From Mesorhizobium loti CJ3sym (GTDB taxonomy: Bacteria > Pseudomonadota > Alphaproteobacteria > Rhizobiales > Rhizobiaceae), in NCBI RefSeq assembly GCF_000472785.1, contig NZ_AXAL01000013.1:62001-126000 (forward strand): a stretch of DNA of 64,000 bases, given 5' to 3'. Under the pieces are notes generated by a model. The model was not told where the DNA came from and did no database searches. It saw only the letters and a list, made by a program, of their open reading frames with translations. Of the stretch, positions 24,392 through 31,740 are shown one piece after another; the first letter of the stretch is position 1, and each line of letters starts with the position of its first letter. The position numbers and the translations under genes were made by a program.

Positions 24392-26674
24392 ATGATCGCG
24401 GAATCCGGCACGCAACAGGCAGATATTGGCGACGACGTCGATGCGGCACCCATGCCGGCACGGCGATTTATCGCCGCGCCGCCGCTGGTGCCCGAGCAGC
24501 AAGTGGTAAGGCCCGAAGGTCTGCCGCTGCTAACCTACGTTGCCATGATGATACTCGCCGGCCTCGCGCATCTGACCGGGGCGCCGATCTTCATCAGCCT
24601 GGCTTTGCTGGCCACCGGCCTCGCCGGCCTTGGCTTGCATCTGCATGCCAGACGCAGCGTCCATCGTACCGTGGTGCTGCTTGACGAGACCAGCGCCCGC
24701 AGCCGCGCCGAGATCGAGACGCTGGCCGACCGCATGTGGGAGATGCAGGAGAGCGAGGAGCGTTTTCGCGGTCTCATCGACGCGCTTGGCGATCTCGTCA
24801 TCCATCGTGACCGCGACGGCTACATCGTCTTTGCCAACAAGGTGTTCGCCGATCTGGTCGAAACCGATCAGCGCGATCTTGCCGGCAAGACACTGGCCGA
24901 ACTCGGCGTCGAGGTCGGCATCGTCCCCGATGCCGCCTTTTCCGACCACGAGTGCCTGAGTTCCACTGACGTCGCCATCCGGGCGCCGGGCGGCCCGCGC
25001 TGGTTCTCGTGGATCGAACTGTCGGTGCGCGACAAGGACAGCGGCGCGGTCTCGCATCGCGCCATCGCCCGCGACATCACCGCCCGCAAGCGCGCCGAAT
25101 CCTCGCTGATCACCGCGCGTGAGCGGGCCGAATACGCCAGCCAGGCCAAATCGCGCTTTCTCGCCACCGTCAGCCATGAAATCCGCACGCCGATGAACGG
25201 CATCATGGGCATGGCGAGGCTCTTGGCCGATACCAGCCTGTCGCCGGAGCAGCAAACCTATGTCGGCGCCGTCTCGACCTCGGCCAGCGCCCTGCTCGCC
25301 CTGATCGAGGATTTGCTCGACTACTCCAAGATCGAGGCCGGTCGCTTCGATCCGGAACCGCAACCGATGTCGGTGCGCGAGATCGCCGACAACATCATCG
25401 AATTGCTGGCCGCGCGCGCCTTCGCCAAGGACATCGGCCTCGGCTGCCACGTCGAACCCGATGTACCGCAATTGATCACCGCCGATCCGGGCCGGGTCAG
25501 GCAGGTGCTGCTCAACCTCATCGGCAACGCCATCAAGTTCACCGACGGCGGCGGCGTGCTGGTCAGCGTCGCGCGTGCCCGTACCGAGGCCAGCGACCGC
25601 ATCTGCTTCACGATCACCGACACCGGTCCCGGCCTGCGCGACGAGGACATGGAGCGCATCTTCGAGGAGTTCGAGCAGGCCGACGGCACCTCGACGCGCA
25701 CGCATGGCGGGGCGGGGCTGGGACTTGCCATCTCCAAGCGCCTGGTGGCCGCCATGGGCGGCACGATCTCGGTCTCCAGCCGGCTTGGCCAAGGGTCGGA
25801 ATTCGTCTTCGAAATCCCAGCCACGGAGGCCACGGAGGCGCCGCAGGGCCAGCTGAACGCGCTTGCCGGCAGGCGCGCGGTGATCCTGTCTAGGAACGCC
25901 GTCGAGGCCGACGCCATCGCCCGCACCATCCGCGCCAATGGCGGCACCGCCGGTATTGCCACCAGCGTGGCGCAGGCTGCGCCCTTTGCCGGCGGCTGCG
26001 ACGTGCTGCTGGTCGATGCCGCCATGGAAGAAAGTGACGGAAGGCTGCTCAAAAGGTTACGCCAAAGCGGCTTTTCCGATTGCGAAGCCATTACTCTGAT
26101 CGCGCCGACCGACCGCGGCATGCTTGGCGAGTTCCGCGCCAGCGGCTATGCGACCTTCCTTGCCCGGCCGGTGCGCGGGGGAACGCTTCTGCGTGTGCTT
26201 TTGACCAGCCATGCGCCGGCCCTTGCCCAGCCGCAGCCGGAAAAGCGTCGCACCCCAACGCTTCGCGCCTCAGGTGAGCGCCAGCAGGGCCTGTCCGTTC
26301 TGATCGCAGAAGACAACGACATCAATGCCATGCTGGCGCGAGCCACGCTGTTGAAGGCAGGGCACCGCGTCAAGGTGGTCGGCAATGGCAAGGCTGCCGT
26401 CGAGGCCGTCACCAGCGCCGGGCACAAGCACCGTTTCGACGTGGTGCTGATGGATCTGCATATGCCGGTGATGGATGGGCTGGACGCCATTGCGGCGATC
26501 CGCCGCCATGAGGAGGAAACGTCGGCGCCACCCGTGCCGATCATGGTGCTGTCGGCCGACAGCCAGGAAAAGACCCGCCATGCGGTGCTCGCCCACGGCG
26601 CCAGCGGCTTCGTCACCAAGCCGCTCGACCCCGAGGCGCTGGTCAACGCCGTCGAGGGCCAGTTCGCCGCTTGA
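24392..26674 (+). CDS. hybrid sensor histidine kinase (TM-PAS-HisKA-HATPase-REC-REC)
   Basis: A 760-residue membrane sensor kinase. Two membrane segments lie at about residues 44-82. A coiled segment and a PAS domain (about 120-235) follow. The dimerisation domain holds phospho-accepting His262 in FLATVSHEIRTPMNG. The ATPase domain shows VRQVLLNLIGNAIKFTD (N box), DTGPGLRDEDMERIFEEFEQ and GGAGLGLAISKRLVAAMGG. The first receiver-like domain (about 480-600) is degenerate. The C-terminal receiver is intact, with Asp688 in DVVLMDLHMPVMDG. No response regulator is adjacent. The signal is unknown. Confidence 0.92.
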   Translation: MIAESGTQQADIGDDVDAAPMPARRFIAAPPLVPEQQVVRPEGLPLLTYVAMMILAGLAHLTGAPIFISLALLATGLAGLGLHLHARRSVHRTVVLLDETSARSRAEIETLADRMWEMQESEERFRGLIDALGDLVIHRDRDGYIVFANKVFADLVETDQRDLAGKTLAELGVEVGIVPDAAFSDHECLSSTDVAIRAPGGPRWFSWIELSVRDKDSGAVSHRAIARDITARKRAESSLITARERAEYASQAKSRFLATVSHEIRTPMNGIMGMARLLADTSLSPEQQTYVGAVSTSASALLALIEDLLDYSKIEAGRFDPEPQPMSVREIADNIIELLAARAFAKDIGLGCHVEPDVPQLITADPGRVRQVLLNLIGNAIKFTDGGGVLVSVARARTEASDRICFTITDTGPGLRDEDMERIFEEFEQADGTSTRTHGGAGLGLAISKRLVAAMGGTISVSSRLGQGSEFVFEIPATEATEAPQGQLNALAGRRAVILSRNAVEADAIARTIRANGGTAGIATSVAQAAPFAGGCDVLLVDAAMEESDGRLLKRLRQSGFSDCEAITLIAPTDRGMLGEFRASGYATFLARPVRGGTLLRVLLTSHAPALAQPQPEKRRTPTLRASGERQQGLSVLIAEDNDINAMLARATLLKAGHRVKVVGNGKAAVEAVTSAGHKHRFDVVLMDLHMPVMDGLDAIAAIRRHEEETSAPPVPIMVLSADSQEKTRHAVLAHGASGFVTKPLDPEALVNAVEGQFAA

Positions 26675-26703
26675 GCCGCCTTTTTCCGGCGTGCGGCCGA
26701 TGG

Positions 26704-26776
26704 ATGTCGGCCAAAAAATTTCCTCGATTTTGGGCGGATGACATGCATGAAAAAGAAGGATCTGAAGCGCGTCGCC
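26704..26776. repeat. intergenic repeat family B, copy 1
   Basis: ATGTCGGCCAAAAAATTTCC continues through GATTTTGGGCGGATGACATGC to CTGAAGCGCGTCGC. It matches the 54172-54241 sequence in order and spacing. The CCAAAA/TTTTGG and GATGTC/GACATG segments give it inner symmetry. It lies in the 276-base gap between the kinase gene and olsB. Confidence 0.65.
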
Positions 26777-26881
26777 CTACCCGATCGAGATGCGCCGCGT
26801 TTCATGTTTCCTCACCGAACGTAGCCGGTTGAGCGTTTTCGCCAGCCGACGAAGTATTGCCCGCGACGCCGTATCACGGTA

Positions 26882-26899
26882 CTGTCACAATCCTGTTGC
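26882..26899 (+). promoter_or_regulatory. PHO box upstream of olsB
   Basis: CTGTCAC-AATC-CTGTTGC fits the PhoB recognition pattern of two CTGTCAT-like 7-base repeats separated by 4 bases. It lies 51 bases before the olsB start, in activator position. Ornithine lipid synthesis through OlsB is known to be PhoB-controlled and induced by phosphate starvation in Sinorhizobium. Confidence 0.7.
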
Positions 26900-26950
26900 A
26901 CCTACACCGTATCCCCGTGCCAAGAGGGATGGCTCGAAGGAGAATCACTC

Positions 26951-27838
26951 GTGCATACAGTTATGCCGGAATGTGACACTCGGTCCAACGCCAGCAGCGC
27001 CTTGCTTGCCGGACGTAACGTCGATTCCGTCATAAAGGGCGCAGCACTCGGCCGTATCGGCAATCTCGAAGTGCGGCTCGCCCGCAACGAGGCCGAGATC
27101 GCGGCCGCTCAGGAAGTGCGCTACCGGGTGTTCTACGACGAACTTGGCGCCAGGAAGGACCTGTTTCAGGCGCATGATCGCCGTGACGCCGACCGGTTCG
27201 ATCCGCTCTGCGACCATCTGCTGGTCCTGGATACCACGCTTTCCGGCCCCGAACATCGCCGCATCGTCGGCACCTACCGCCTGCTGCGGCAAGAAATCGC
27301 GGCCACCGCCGGCGGCTTCTATTCCGAAGGCGAATTCGAGCTGACCAAGCTCATCGCCCGTCACCCCGGCCAGCGTTTTCTCGAACTCGGCCGTTCCTGC
27401 GTTTTGCCGCAATACCGCTCGAAGCGCACCATCGAGGCGCTGTGGCAAGGCATCTGGGCCTATATCAATCATTACGAAATCGGCGTCATGACCGGCTGCG
27501 CCTCCTTCCATGGCACGGTGCCGGCCGCGCATGCCGAGGCTCTCACCTATCTCGCCCATCACTGCCGCACCAATTCGGCTTGGGACGTGCGCGCGGTGTC
27601 CGATCGATATTGCTCCATGGACCTGATGCCGATCGAGGCGGTCAACGCCAAGGCAGCGATCGCGGCGATGCCGCCTCTGGTCAAGGGCTATCTGAGGGTT
27701 GGCGCCCGCATCGGCGACGGCTGCGTCATCGACCGCGAATTCTCGACCGTCGACGTCTTCGTGGTGATGCCGGTCAAGGAGATCGGTGCGCGCTACGTCA
27801 ACTACTATGGCGGGGAAGCGCAGCGCTTCGCGGCATAG
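26951..27838 (+). CDS. olsB: L-ornithine N(alpha)-acyltransferase OlsB
   Basis: A 295-residue enzyme that transfers a 3-hydroxyacyl chain from acyl carrier protein to ornithine, the first step of phosphorus-free ornithine lipid synthesis. LEVRLARNEAEIAAAQEVRY and RVFYDELGARKDLFQAHDRR are near the N-terminus. ARHPGQRFLELGRSCVLPQY and IGVMTGCASFHGTVPAAHAE are strongly conserved OlsB blocks. It uses GTG, with GAAGGAGA about 10 bases upstream. OlsA, the second enzyme, is not in the window. The stop codon is the first unit of a tandem heptamer repeat. Confidence 0.93.
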   Translation: MHTVMPECDTRSNASSALLAGRNVDSVIKGAALGRIGNLEVRLARNEAEIAAAQEVRYRVFYDELGARKDLFQAHDRRDADRFDPLCDHLLVLDTTLSGPEHRRIVGTYRLLRQEIAATAGGFYSEGEFELTKLIARHPGQRFLELGRSCVLPQYRSKRTIEALWQGIWAYINHYEIGVMTGCASFHGTVPAAHAEALTYLAHHCRTNSAWDVRAVSDRYCSMDLMPIEAVNAKAAIAAMPPLVKGYLRVGARIGDGCVIDREFSTVDVFVVMPVKEIGARYVNYYGGEAQRFAA

Positions 27839-27918
27839 CGAATAGCGAATAGCGAATAGCGAATAGCGAATAGCAAGGGCTACGCCGCGATTCCGCGGCT
27901 TGTCATCCCTATTCGCTA
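27836..27918. repeat. TAGCGAA heptamer array with an inverted copy
   Basis: TAGCGAA is repeated five times in tandem from 27836 and followed by TAGCAAG at 27871. The first unit includes the olsB stop. CTATTCGCTA at 27909-27918 is the exact reverse complement of one and a half units, so the array can fold back into alternative hairpins. It lies between convergent olsB and the TRIC channel gene and may act as a terminator. Confidence 0.8.
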
Positions 27919-27929
27919 CTCGCTTCCTT

Positions 27930-28568
27930 TCACGGAATATCCTCAGGCCGCCGGCCGGGCCGGCTCTTGTAGGACGGAAACGACCAGCCGAAACGCAGCG
28001 CACCGCCGCGTACGGCAAGCGCCACGACGAAACCGGCCAACCCCGAGACAATCTGCGGCAATTGGGCGACGTCGCCCAATGTGAAGATCGCGGCGCCCGC
28101 CAGGGCGGCCGTGACGTAGATTTCCGGCCTGAGCAACACCGATGGCTCGCCGGCCAGCAAATCGCGCAATATGCCGCCAAAGGTCGCGGTCAGCATGCCG
28201 GTGATGATCGAAACGACCGGCGAGCCGGTGATAGCCAGGCCCTTTGCCGCGCCCATCACCGAAAAGGCGGCCAGCCCGATGGCGTCCAGCCACAGCAGCA
28301 GCTTGTAGCGGGATTCGACGCGATGCGCGGTGAAGAAGACCAGCACCGCCACCACCGCGCAGATCAGCACATAGTCGCGGTTTATCACCCAGAACACCGG
28401 CACATTGAGGATGAGGTCACGAAAAGTGCCGCCGCCAATGCCGGTGACGCTGGCCAGGAACAGGAACCCGATGATGTCGAGCTGTTTGCGCGAAGCAGCC
28501 AAGGCGCCGGTCGCCGCAAAAACGGCGACACCGGCATAGTCGAGAAGTGCGATGGGGTTCAAGGGCAT
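27930..28568 (-). CDS. trimeric intracellular cation (TRIC) channel family protein
   Basis: A 212-residue membrane protein with seven predicted helices in two repeats of three. The glycine-rich kinks GIGGGTFRDLILNVPVFWV and ATFGGILRDLLAGEPSVLLR mark each repeat, the signature of the UPF0126/TRIC family, prokaryotic potassium-permeable channels. RPEIYVTAALAGAAIFTLGD is also conserved. It is convergent with olsB. Both flanks hold TAG-rich short repeats. Confidence 0.88.
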   Translation of the reverse strand: MPLNPIALLDYAGVAVFAATGALAASRKQLDIIGFLFLASVTGIGGGTFRDLILNVPVFWVINRDYVLICAVVAVLVFFTAHRVESRYKLLLWLDAIGLAAFSVMGAAKGLAITGSPVVSIITGMLTATFGGILRDLLAGEPSVLLRPEIYVTAALAGAAIFTLGDVAQLPQIVSGLAGFVVALAVRGGALRFGWSFPSYKSRPGRRPEDIP

Positions 28569-28575
28569 GAGGCAA

Positions 28576-28656
28576 TAGGCAGTAGGGATTAGGAACTGCG
28601 TATGAATAGCACGAAGCCGCGCGTTTGATACGACTGCGTCGGTTTCCTACTGCCTA
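28576..28656. repeat. inverted repeat between the TRIC gene and grpE
   Basis: TAGGCAGTAGG at 28576-28586 is the exact reverse complement of CCTACTGCCTA at 28646-28656. Both arms are next to a GGGATTAG-type block (28586-28593 and, inverted, 28655-28663), but in swapped order, as if a short array had been permuted. It lies in the 96-base gap after grpE. Confidence 0.65.
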
Positions 28657-28664
28657 ATCCCTAA

Positions 28665-29297
28665 CTACGCATCCTTCTCCGCCTGCTCATTCACCGGCCC
28701 CGGTTCGACCGGCGCCTCGGCTGCGAACTTAGGGCCACCCTTGGCGACGCCGACCATGGCCGGACGCAGCACGCGCTCGCCGATCGAATAGCCCGGCTGC
28801 ACGACCTGGACCACCGTGTTGGCCGGAACATCGGGATTGGGCACTTCGAACATTGCCTGGTGGAAATTGGGGTCGAACTTCTCGCCCTCGGGTGCGAGCT
28901 TCTTGACCCCATGCCGTTCCAGCGCAGACAGCATGGCGCGCTCGGTCAGGTCGACGCCTTCGATCAGCGACTTGAAGCCGGCATCGTCCGACGCCTTGGC
29001 CTCGGCCGGAATGGCGTCCAGCGCGCGGCGCAGATTGTCCGACACCGACAGCATGTCGCGGGCGAAATTCGCAACCGCGTAAGTGCGGGCGTCATGCACG
29101 TCGCGCGCGGTGCGGCGGCGCAGGTTTTCCATCTCGGCCGCGACGCGCAGCGCGCGGTCCTTGAGCTCTTCATTTTCCTTCAGCAGCCGCACAAGCGCTT
29201 CATAGTCGCCGTCGATGCTGCCTTCCGTGCGCTCGGCATTGGCATCGGCCGCTTCGGCTTCACTGGGCGCGCGTTCGTCTTTTGCCTGGTCGCTCAT
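28665..29297 (-). CDS. grpE: nucleotide exchange factor GrpE
   Basis: A 210-residue co-chaperone that releases ADP from DnaK. The acidic, disordered N-terminus is followed by a long coiled region (YEALVRLLKENEELKDRALR and AAEMENLRRRTARDVHDART) and a C-terminal beta domain with FDPNFHQAMFEVPNPDVPAN and GYSIGERVLRPAMVGVAKGG. The ATG at 29297 is preferred because GGGAAA lies about 7 bases upstream; the ATG at 29303 is too close to it. hrcA is not adjacent. A sigma-32-type promoter lies upstream. Confidence 0.95.
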   Translation of the reverse strand: MSDQAKDERAPSEAEAADANAERTEGSIDGDYEALVRLLKENEELKDRALRVAAEMENLRRRTARDVHDARTYAVANFARDMLSVSDNLRRALDAIPAEAKASDDAGFKSLIEGVDLTERAMLSALERHGVKKLAPEGEKFDPNFHQAMFEVPNPDVPANTVVQVVQPGYSIGERVLRPAMVGVAKGGPKFAAEAPVEPGPVNEQAEKDA

Positions 29298-29339
29298 CGC
29301 CATTTCCCGTCATCTCGAATGGTGTGGATTTTGTGCCCG

Positions 29340-29368
29340 ATATCGAGGTTTGGCGACCAAAAATCAAG
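29340..29368 (-). promoter_or_regulatory. sigma-32 (RpoH)-type promoter of grpE
   Basis: On the minus strand CTTGAT (29368-29363) is followed after 17 bases by CGATAT (29345-29340). Spacing and bases parallel the hsp20 promoter CTTGAA-N17-CCATAT. The start point would be near 29334, about 36 bases before the grpE ATG. No CIRCE element was found in this region. Confidence 0.55.
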
Positions 29369-29526
29369 GGGCAAGCGACCTCGAGGCCTGGACGGCACCC
29401 GATGGCGGTCCTTCGATATTAATTCAAATTTTACCGTAACCGCCGGCTTTGCTTGCCACAGGGGTGTGATGGGGGAACCATTCCCTTGCTGGAGGAGTTT
29501 CGGAACCGACAAAGGATTTTGAAACG

Positions 29527-29721
29527 ATGACCAACAACAAGGCCGAAAAGAGAGAAGGGCTAGCCGCCGAAGTCAGGCGCCAGTTCGGCGCCGAGGCGAT
29601 GACGCGCTTTCTGCGCAGCTTGCCGGCCTTCCGGCCCGAAGCCGACATCCCCAACCGCTTCACAGAGTTGCTGGACCGGCTGGATCGGCTGGAGAGCAGC
29701 ACCGGCGGTGGCCGCCAATAG
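29527..29721 (+). CDS. small conserved-looking protein, function unknown
   Basis: A 64-residue protein, highly charged and helical (KAEKREGLAAEVRRQFGAEA and RFTELLDRLDRLES), without signal peptide or membrane segment. AAAGGA about 10 bases upstream supports the ATG at 29527. It is divergent from grpE and 141 bases before the desaturase gene. I do not recognise the family. The layout suggests a small cytoplasmic coiled-coil protein. Confidence 0.55.
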   Translation: MTNNKAEKREGLAAEVRRQFGAEAMTRFLRSLPAFRPEADIPNRFTELLDRLDRLESSTGGGRQ

Positions 29722-29861
29722 GTGCCATTCGCCTAGCCATTCCGGTATTTCAGACCTCTGGACGGCTGGGCCTGGAAACGGCCTATCGCGCGTCAATTAC
29801 GCGCAGTAATTTCACGTGATCCTCGCCTTGCGGAGGCCACACGCCCCGCCTATGCTTCCTG

Positions 29862-30884
29862 ATGAACATGATTTCCCCCGATGCGGCCGCCAACAGCAAG
29901 CGCGCCTGGTTGAAGATTCTGGCGCGCTACAAGAAGCCGGACCGGCGGCGCAGCGCCATCGAACTGGCCATCACCCTCATTCCGTTCGCCACGCTCTGGG
30001 CGCTGTCCTCGGCAGCCTATGCCTATGGCCATTGGTGGGGCCTGATCCTGATCCTTCCAGCGGCCGGGTTCCTGGTGCGCATCTTCATGATCCAGCACGA
30101 TTGCGGCCATGGCTCCTTCTTCGCCAACCGCTACGCCGACGACTGGATCGGCCGTGCGCTCGGTGTCCTGACGCTGACACCATACGATTGCTGGCGGCGC
30201 GCCCACGCCGTGCATCATGCCAGCGCCGGCAATCTCGACGAACGCGGCATGGGCGACATCAGGACGCTCACTGTTGCCGAATACCGGCAGCTGTCATGGC
30301 GTGGTCGCCTTGGTTATCGCCTCTATCGCCATCCCCTTGTGATGTTCGGGTTGGGACCGATCTGGCTGTTCATCTTCTCGCAAAGGCTGCCGATCGGCAT
30401 GATGCGCGGCGGACTGACGCCCTGGGTGTCATCGATGACCACCAATCTCGCCATCGCGCTTGCAGCAGCCCTGCTTATCTGGGCCGTCGGCCCCGGTGCC
30501 TTCCTGGTTGTCCACCTGCCGATCGTCATCTTGGCCGGCTCGGCCGGCGTCTGGCTGTTCTACGTCCAGCACCAGTTCGAGGAGACGGAATGGGAAAAGG
30601 ACGAAGACTGGGAATTCCAGCATGCCGCCTTGCATGGCTCGTCCTACTACGACCTGCCGCCGGTGCTGAACTGGTTCACCGGCAACATCGGCGTCCACCA
30701 CGTCCACCACCTCTCCGCCAAGGTGCCGGGCTACCGGCTGCAGGAAGTGCTGCGCGATTATCCGGAACTGCGCGGCATCGGCCGCGTCACGCTGCTCGAC
30801 AGCTTGCGTTGCGTCAAACTGGCGCTGTGGGATGAAAGCCGCCGCAAGCTGGTCTCGTTCCGCGAGGCACGGGCGGCGTTGTAG
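29862..30884 (+). CDS. fatty acid desaturase (DesA-like, membrane di-iron)
   Basis: A 340-residue membrane desaturase that inserts double bonds into acyl chains. The three histidine boxes that bind two irons are complete: HDCGHGS at about 84-90, HAVHHA at about 120-125, and NIGVHHVHHL at about 281-290. Four or more membrane segments lie between them. The closest family is Delta-12-like acyl-lipid desaturases. The start could also be the ATG 6 bases later. The ribosome-binding site is weak. Confidence 0.9.
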   Translation: MNMISPDAAANSKRAWLKILARYKKPDRRRSAIELAITLIPFATLWALSSAAYAYGHWWGLILILPAAGFLVRIFMIQHDCGHGSFFANRYADDWIGRALGVLTLTPYDCWRRAHAVHHASAGNLDERGMGDIRTLTVAEYRQLSWRGRLGYRLYRHPLVMFGLGPIWLFIFSQRLPIGMMRGGLTPWVSSMTTNLAIALAAALLIWAVGPGAFLVVHLPIVILAGSAGVWLFYVQHQFEETEWEKDEDWEFQHAALHGSSYYDLPPVLNWFTGNIGVHHVHHLSAKVPGYRLQEVLRDYPELRGIGRVTLLDSLRCVKLALWDESRRKLVSFREARAAL

Positions 30885-30913
30885 AAAAAACTGCCGCGCC
30901 AAGAGCGCGGCAG
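30885..30913 (-). terminator. rho-independent terminator of the PfpI gene
   Basis: CTGCCGCGC (30891-30899) and GCGCGGCAG (30905-30913) form a perfect 9-pair stem with a 5-base loop. On the minus strand it is followed by TTTTTT (30890-30885). It lies 17 bases after the PfpI stop and also sits right after the convergent desaturase stop. Confidence 0.85.
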
Positions 30914-30929
30914 CCCTGAACATACCGGC

Positions 30930-31550
30930 TCAGGCCGCCTGGCGCTCATCGCGCATCAGGATCTCGCCATGGCGGATCTCCGTGCCGAGCACTTTCAGGC
31001 ATTCGCGGATGAAGTTGGACAGGCCCGGCCAGCCCTTGGCTGAAACGAGATTGCCGTCGACATGGGCGCCGGTCGGCGCGACATCGATATAAATGCCGCC
31101 GGCCAGCGTCACTTCAGGCTCGCAATAGTGGAGTGCGGCCACTTCCCTGCCCCGCACCACGCCATCGACCGCGATCAGGATCTGCACGCCATGGCAGATG
31201 GTGAAGATCGGCTTGCCGGCCTCGTGGAAATGCCGCACCAGCGCCTGCACCCGCTTGTCGATGCGGATGTATTCGGGGCCGCGCCCACCTGCTGCGTAGA
31301 CCGCATCGTATTGCGCCGGATCGACCTCGGAAAACGTCTTGTTGAGGATGTAGTCGTGGCCGAGCTTTTCGGTATAGGTCTGATGGCCTTCGAAATCGTG
31401 CAGTGACGTCTTCAGGATATCGCCCGCCTTCTTGTCCGGGCAGACGACATGCACGGTGTGGCCGACCGCATGCATGGCCTGCTCAAAGACGAAAATCTCA
31501 TACTCCTCGCTGAACTCGCCAACGAGCATCAATATCTTCTTGCCAGCCAT
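30930..31550 (-). CDS. DJ-1/PfpI family protein
   Basis: A 206-residue class I glutamine amidotransferase-like protein. KKILMLVGEFSEEYEIFVFE starts the flavodoxin-like fold, YDAVYAAGGRGPEYIRIDKR forms the middle, and the nucleophile cysteine is in PIFTICHGVQILIAVDGVVR. The family includes deglycases, chaperones and cysteine proteases; which one applies is not readable. The lone cysteine elbow and preceding acidic residue (GEFSEEYE) are intact. Confidence 0.85.
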   Translation of the reverse strand: MAGKKILMLVGEFSEEYEIFVFEQAMHAVGHTVHVVCPDKKAGDILKTSLHDFEGHQTYTEKLGHDYILNKTFSEVDPAQYDAVYAAGGRGPEYIRIDKRVQALVRHFHEAGKPIFTICHGVQILIAVDGVVRGREVAALHYCEPEVTLAGGIYIDVAPTGAHVDGNLVSAKGWPGLSNFIRECLKVLGTEIRHGEILMRDERQAA

Positions 31551-31740
31551 TCCCGGTTCCTCCCTTGTGTCATTTATTTCGGGCTGCGAAATAATACACC
31601 CATCCTAAGGGCAGGTCAGCGAAAGGGAAAGTGCAAATCGTCAAATTGGTACGACCAGTTTTCTTCATTCTCGACAGAACACGCGCAATGTCGTTTAGGG
31701 GTGAACGAAAACAGCATTGCTGGTTCGACCAGAATGACAA

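Noticed and set aside
24377..24392. TGGCA-N9-CGCA resembling a sigma-54 -24/-12 promoter before the hybrid kinase
   Set aside because: GG-N10-GC spacing fits, but the -12 element is imperfect and the start point would fall inside the coding sequence, after the ATG.
27836..27874. Tandem heptamer array considered as CRISPR
   Set aside because: Units are 7 bases with no spacers, and no cas genes are near.
29300..29420. CIRCE/HrcA element before grpE
   Set aside because: No TTAGCACTC-N9-GAGTGCTAA-like dyad was found. A sigma-32-type promoter is present instead.
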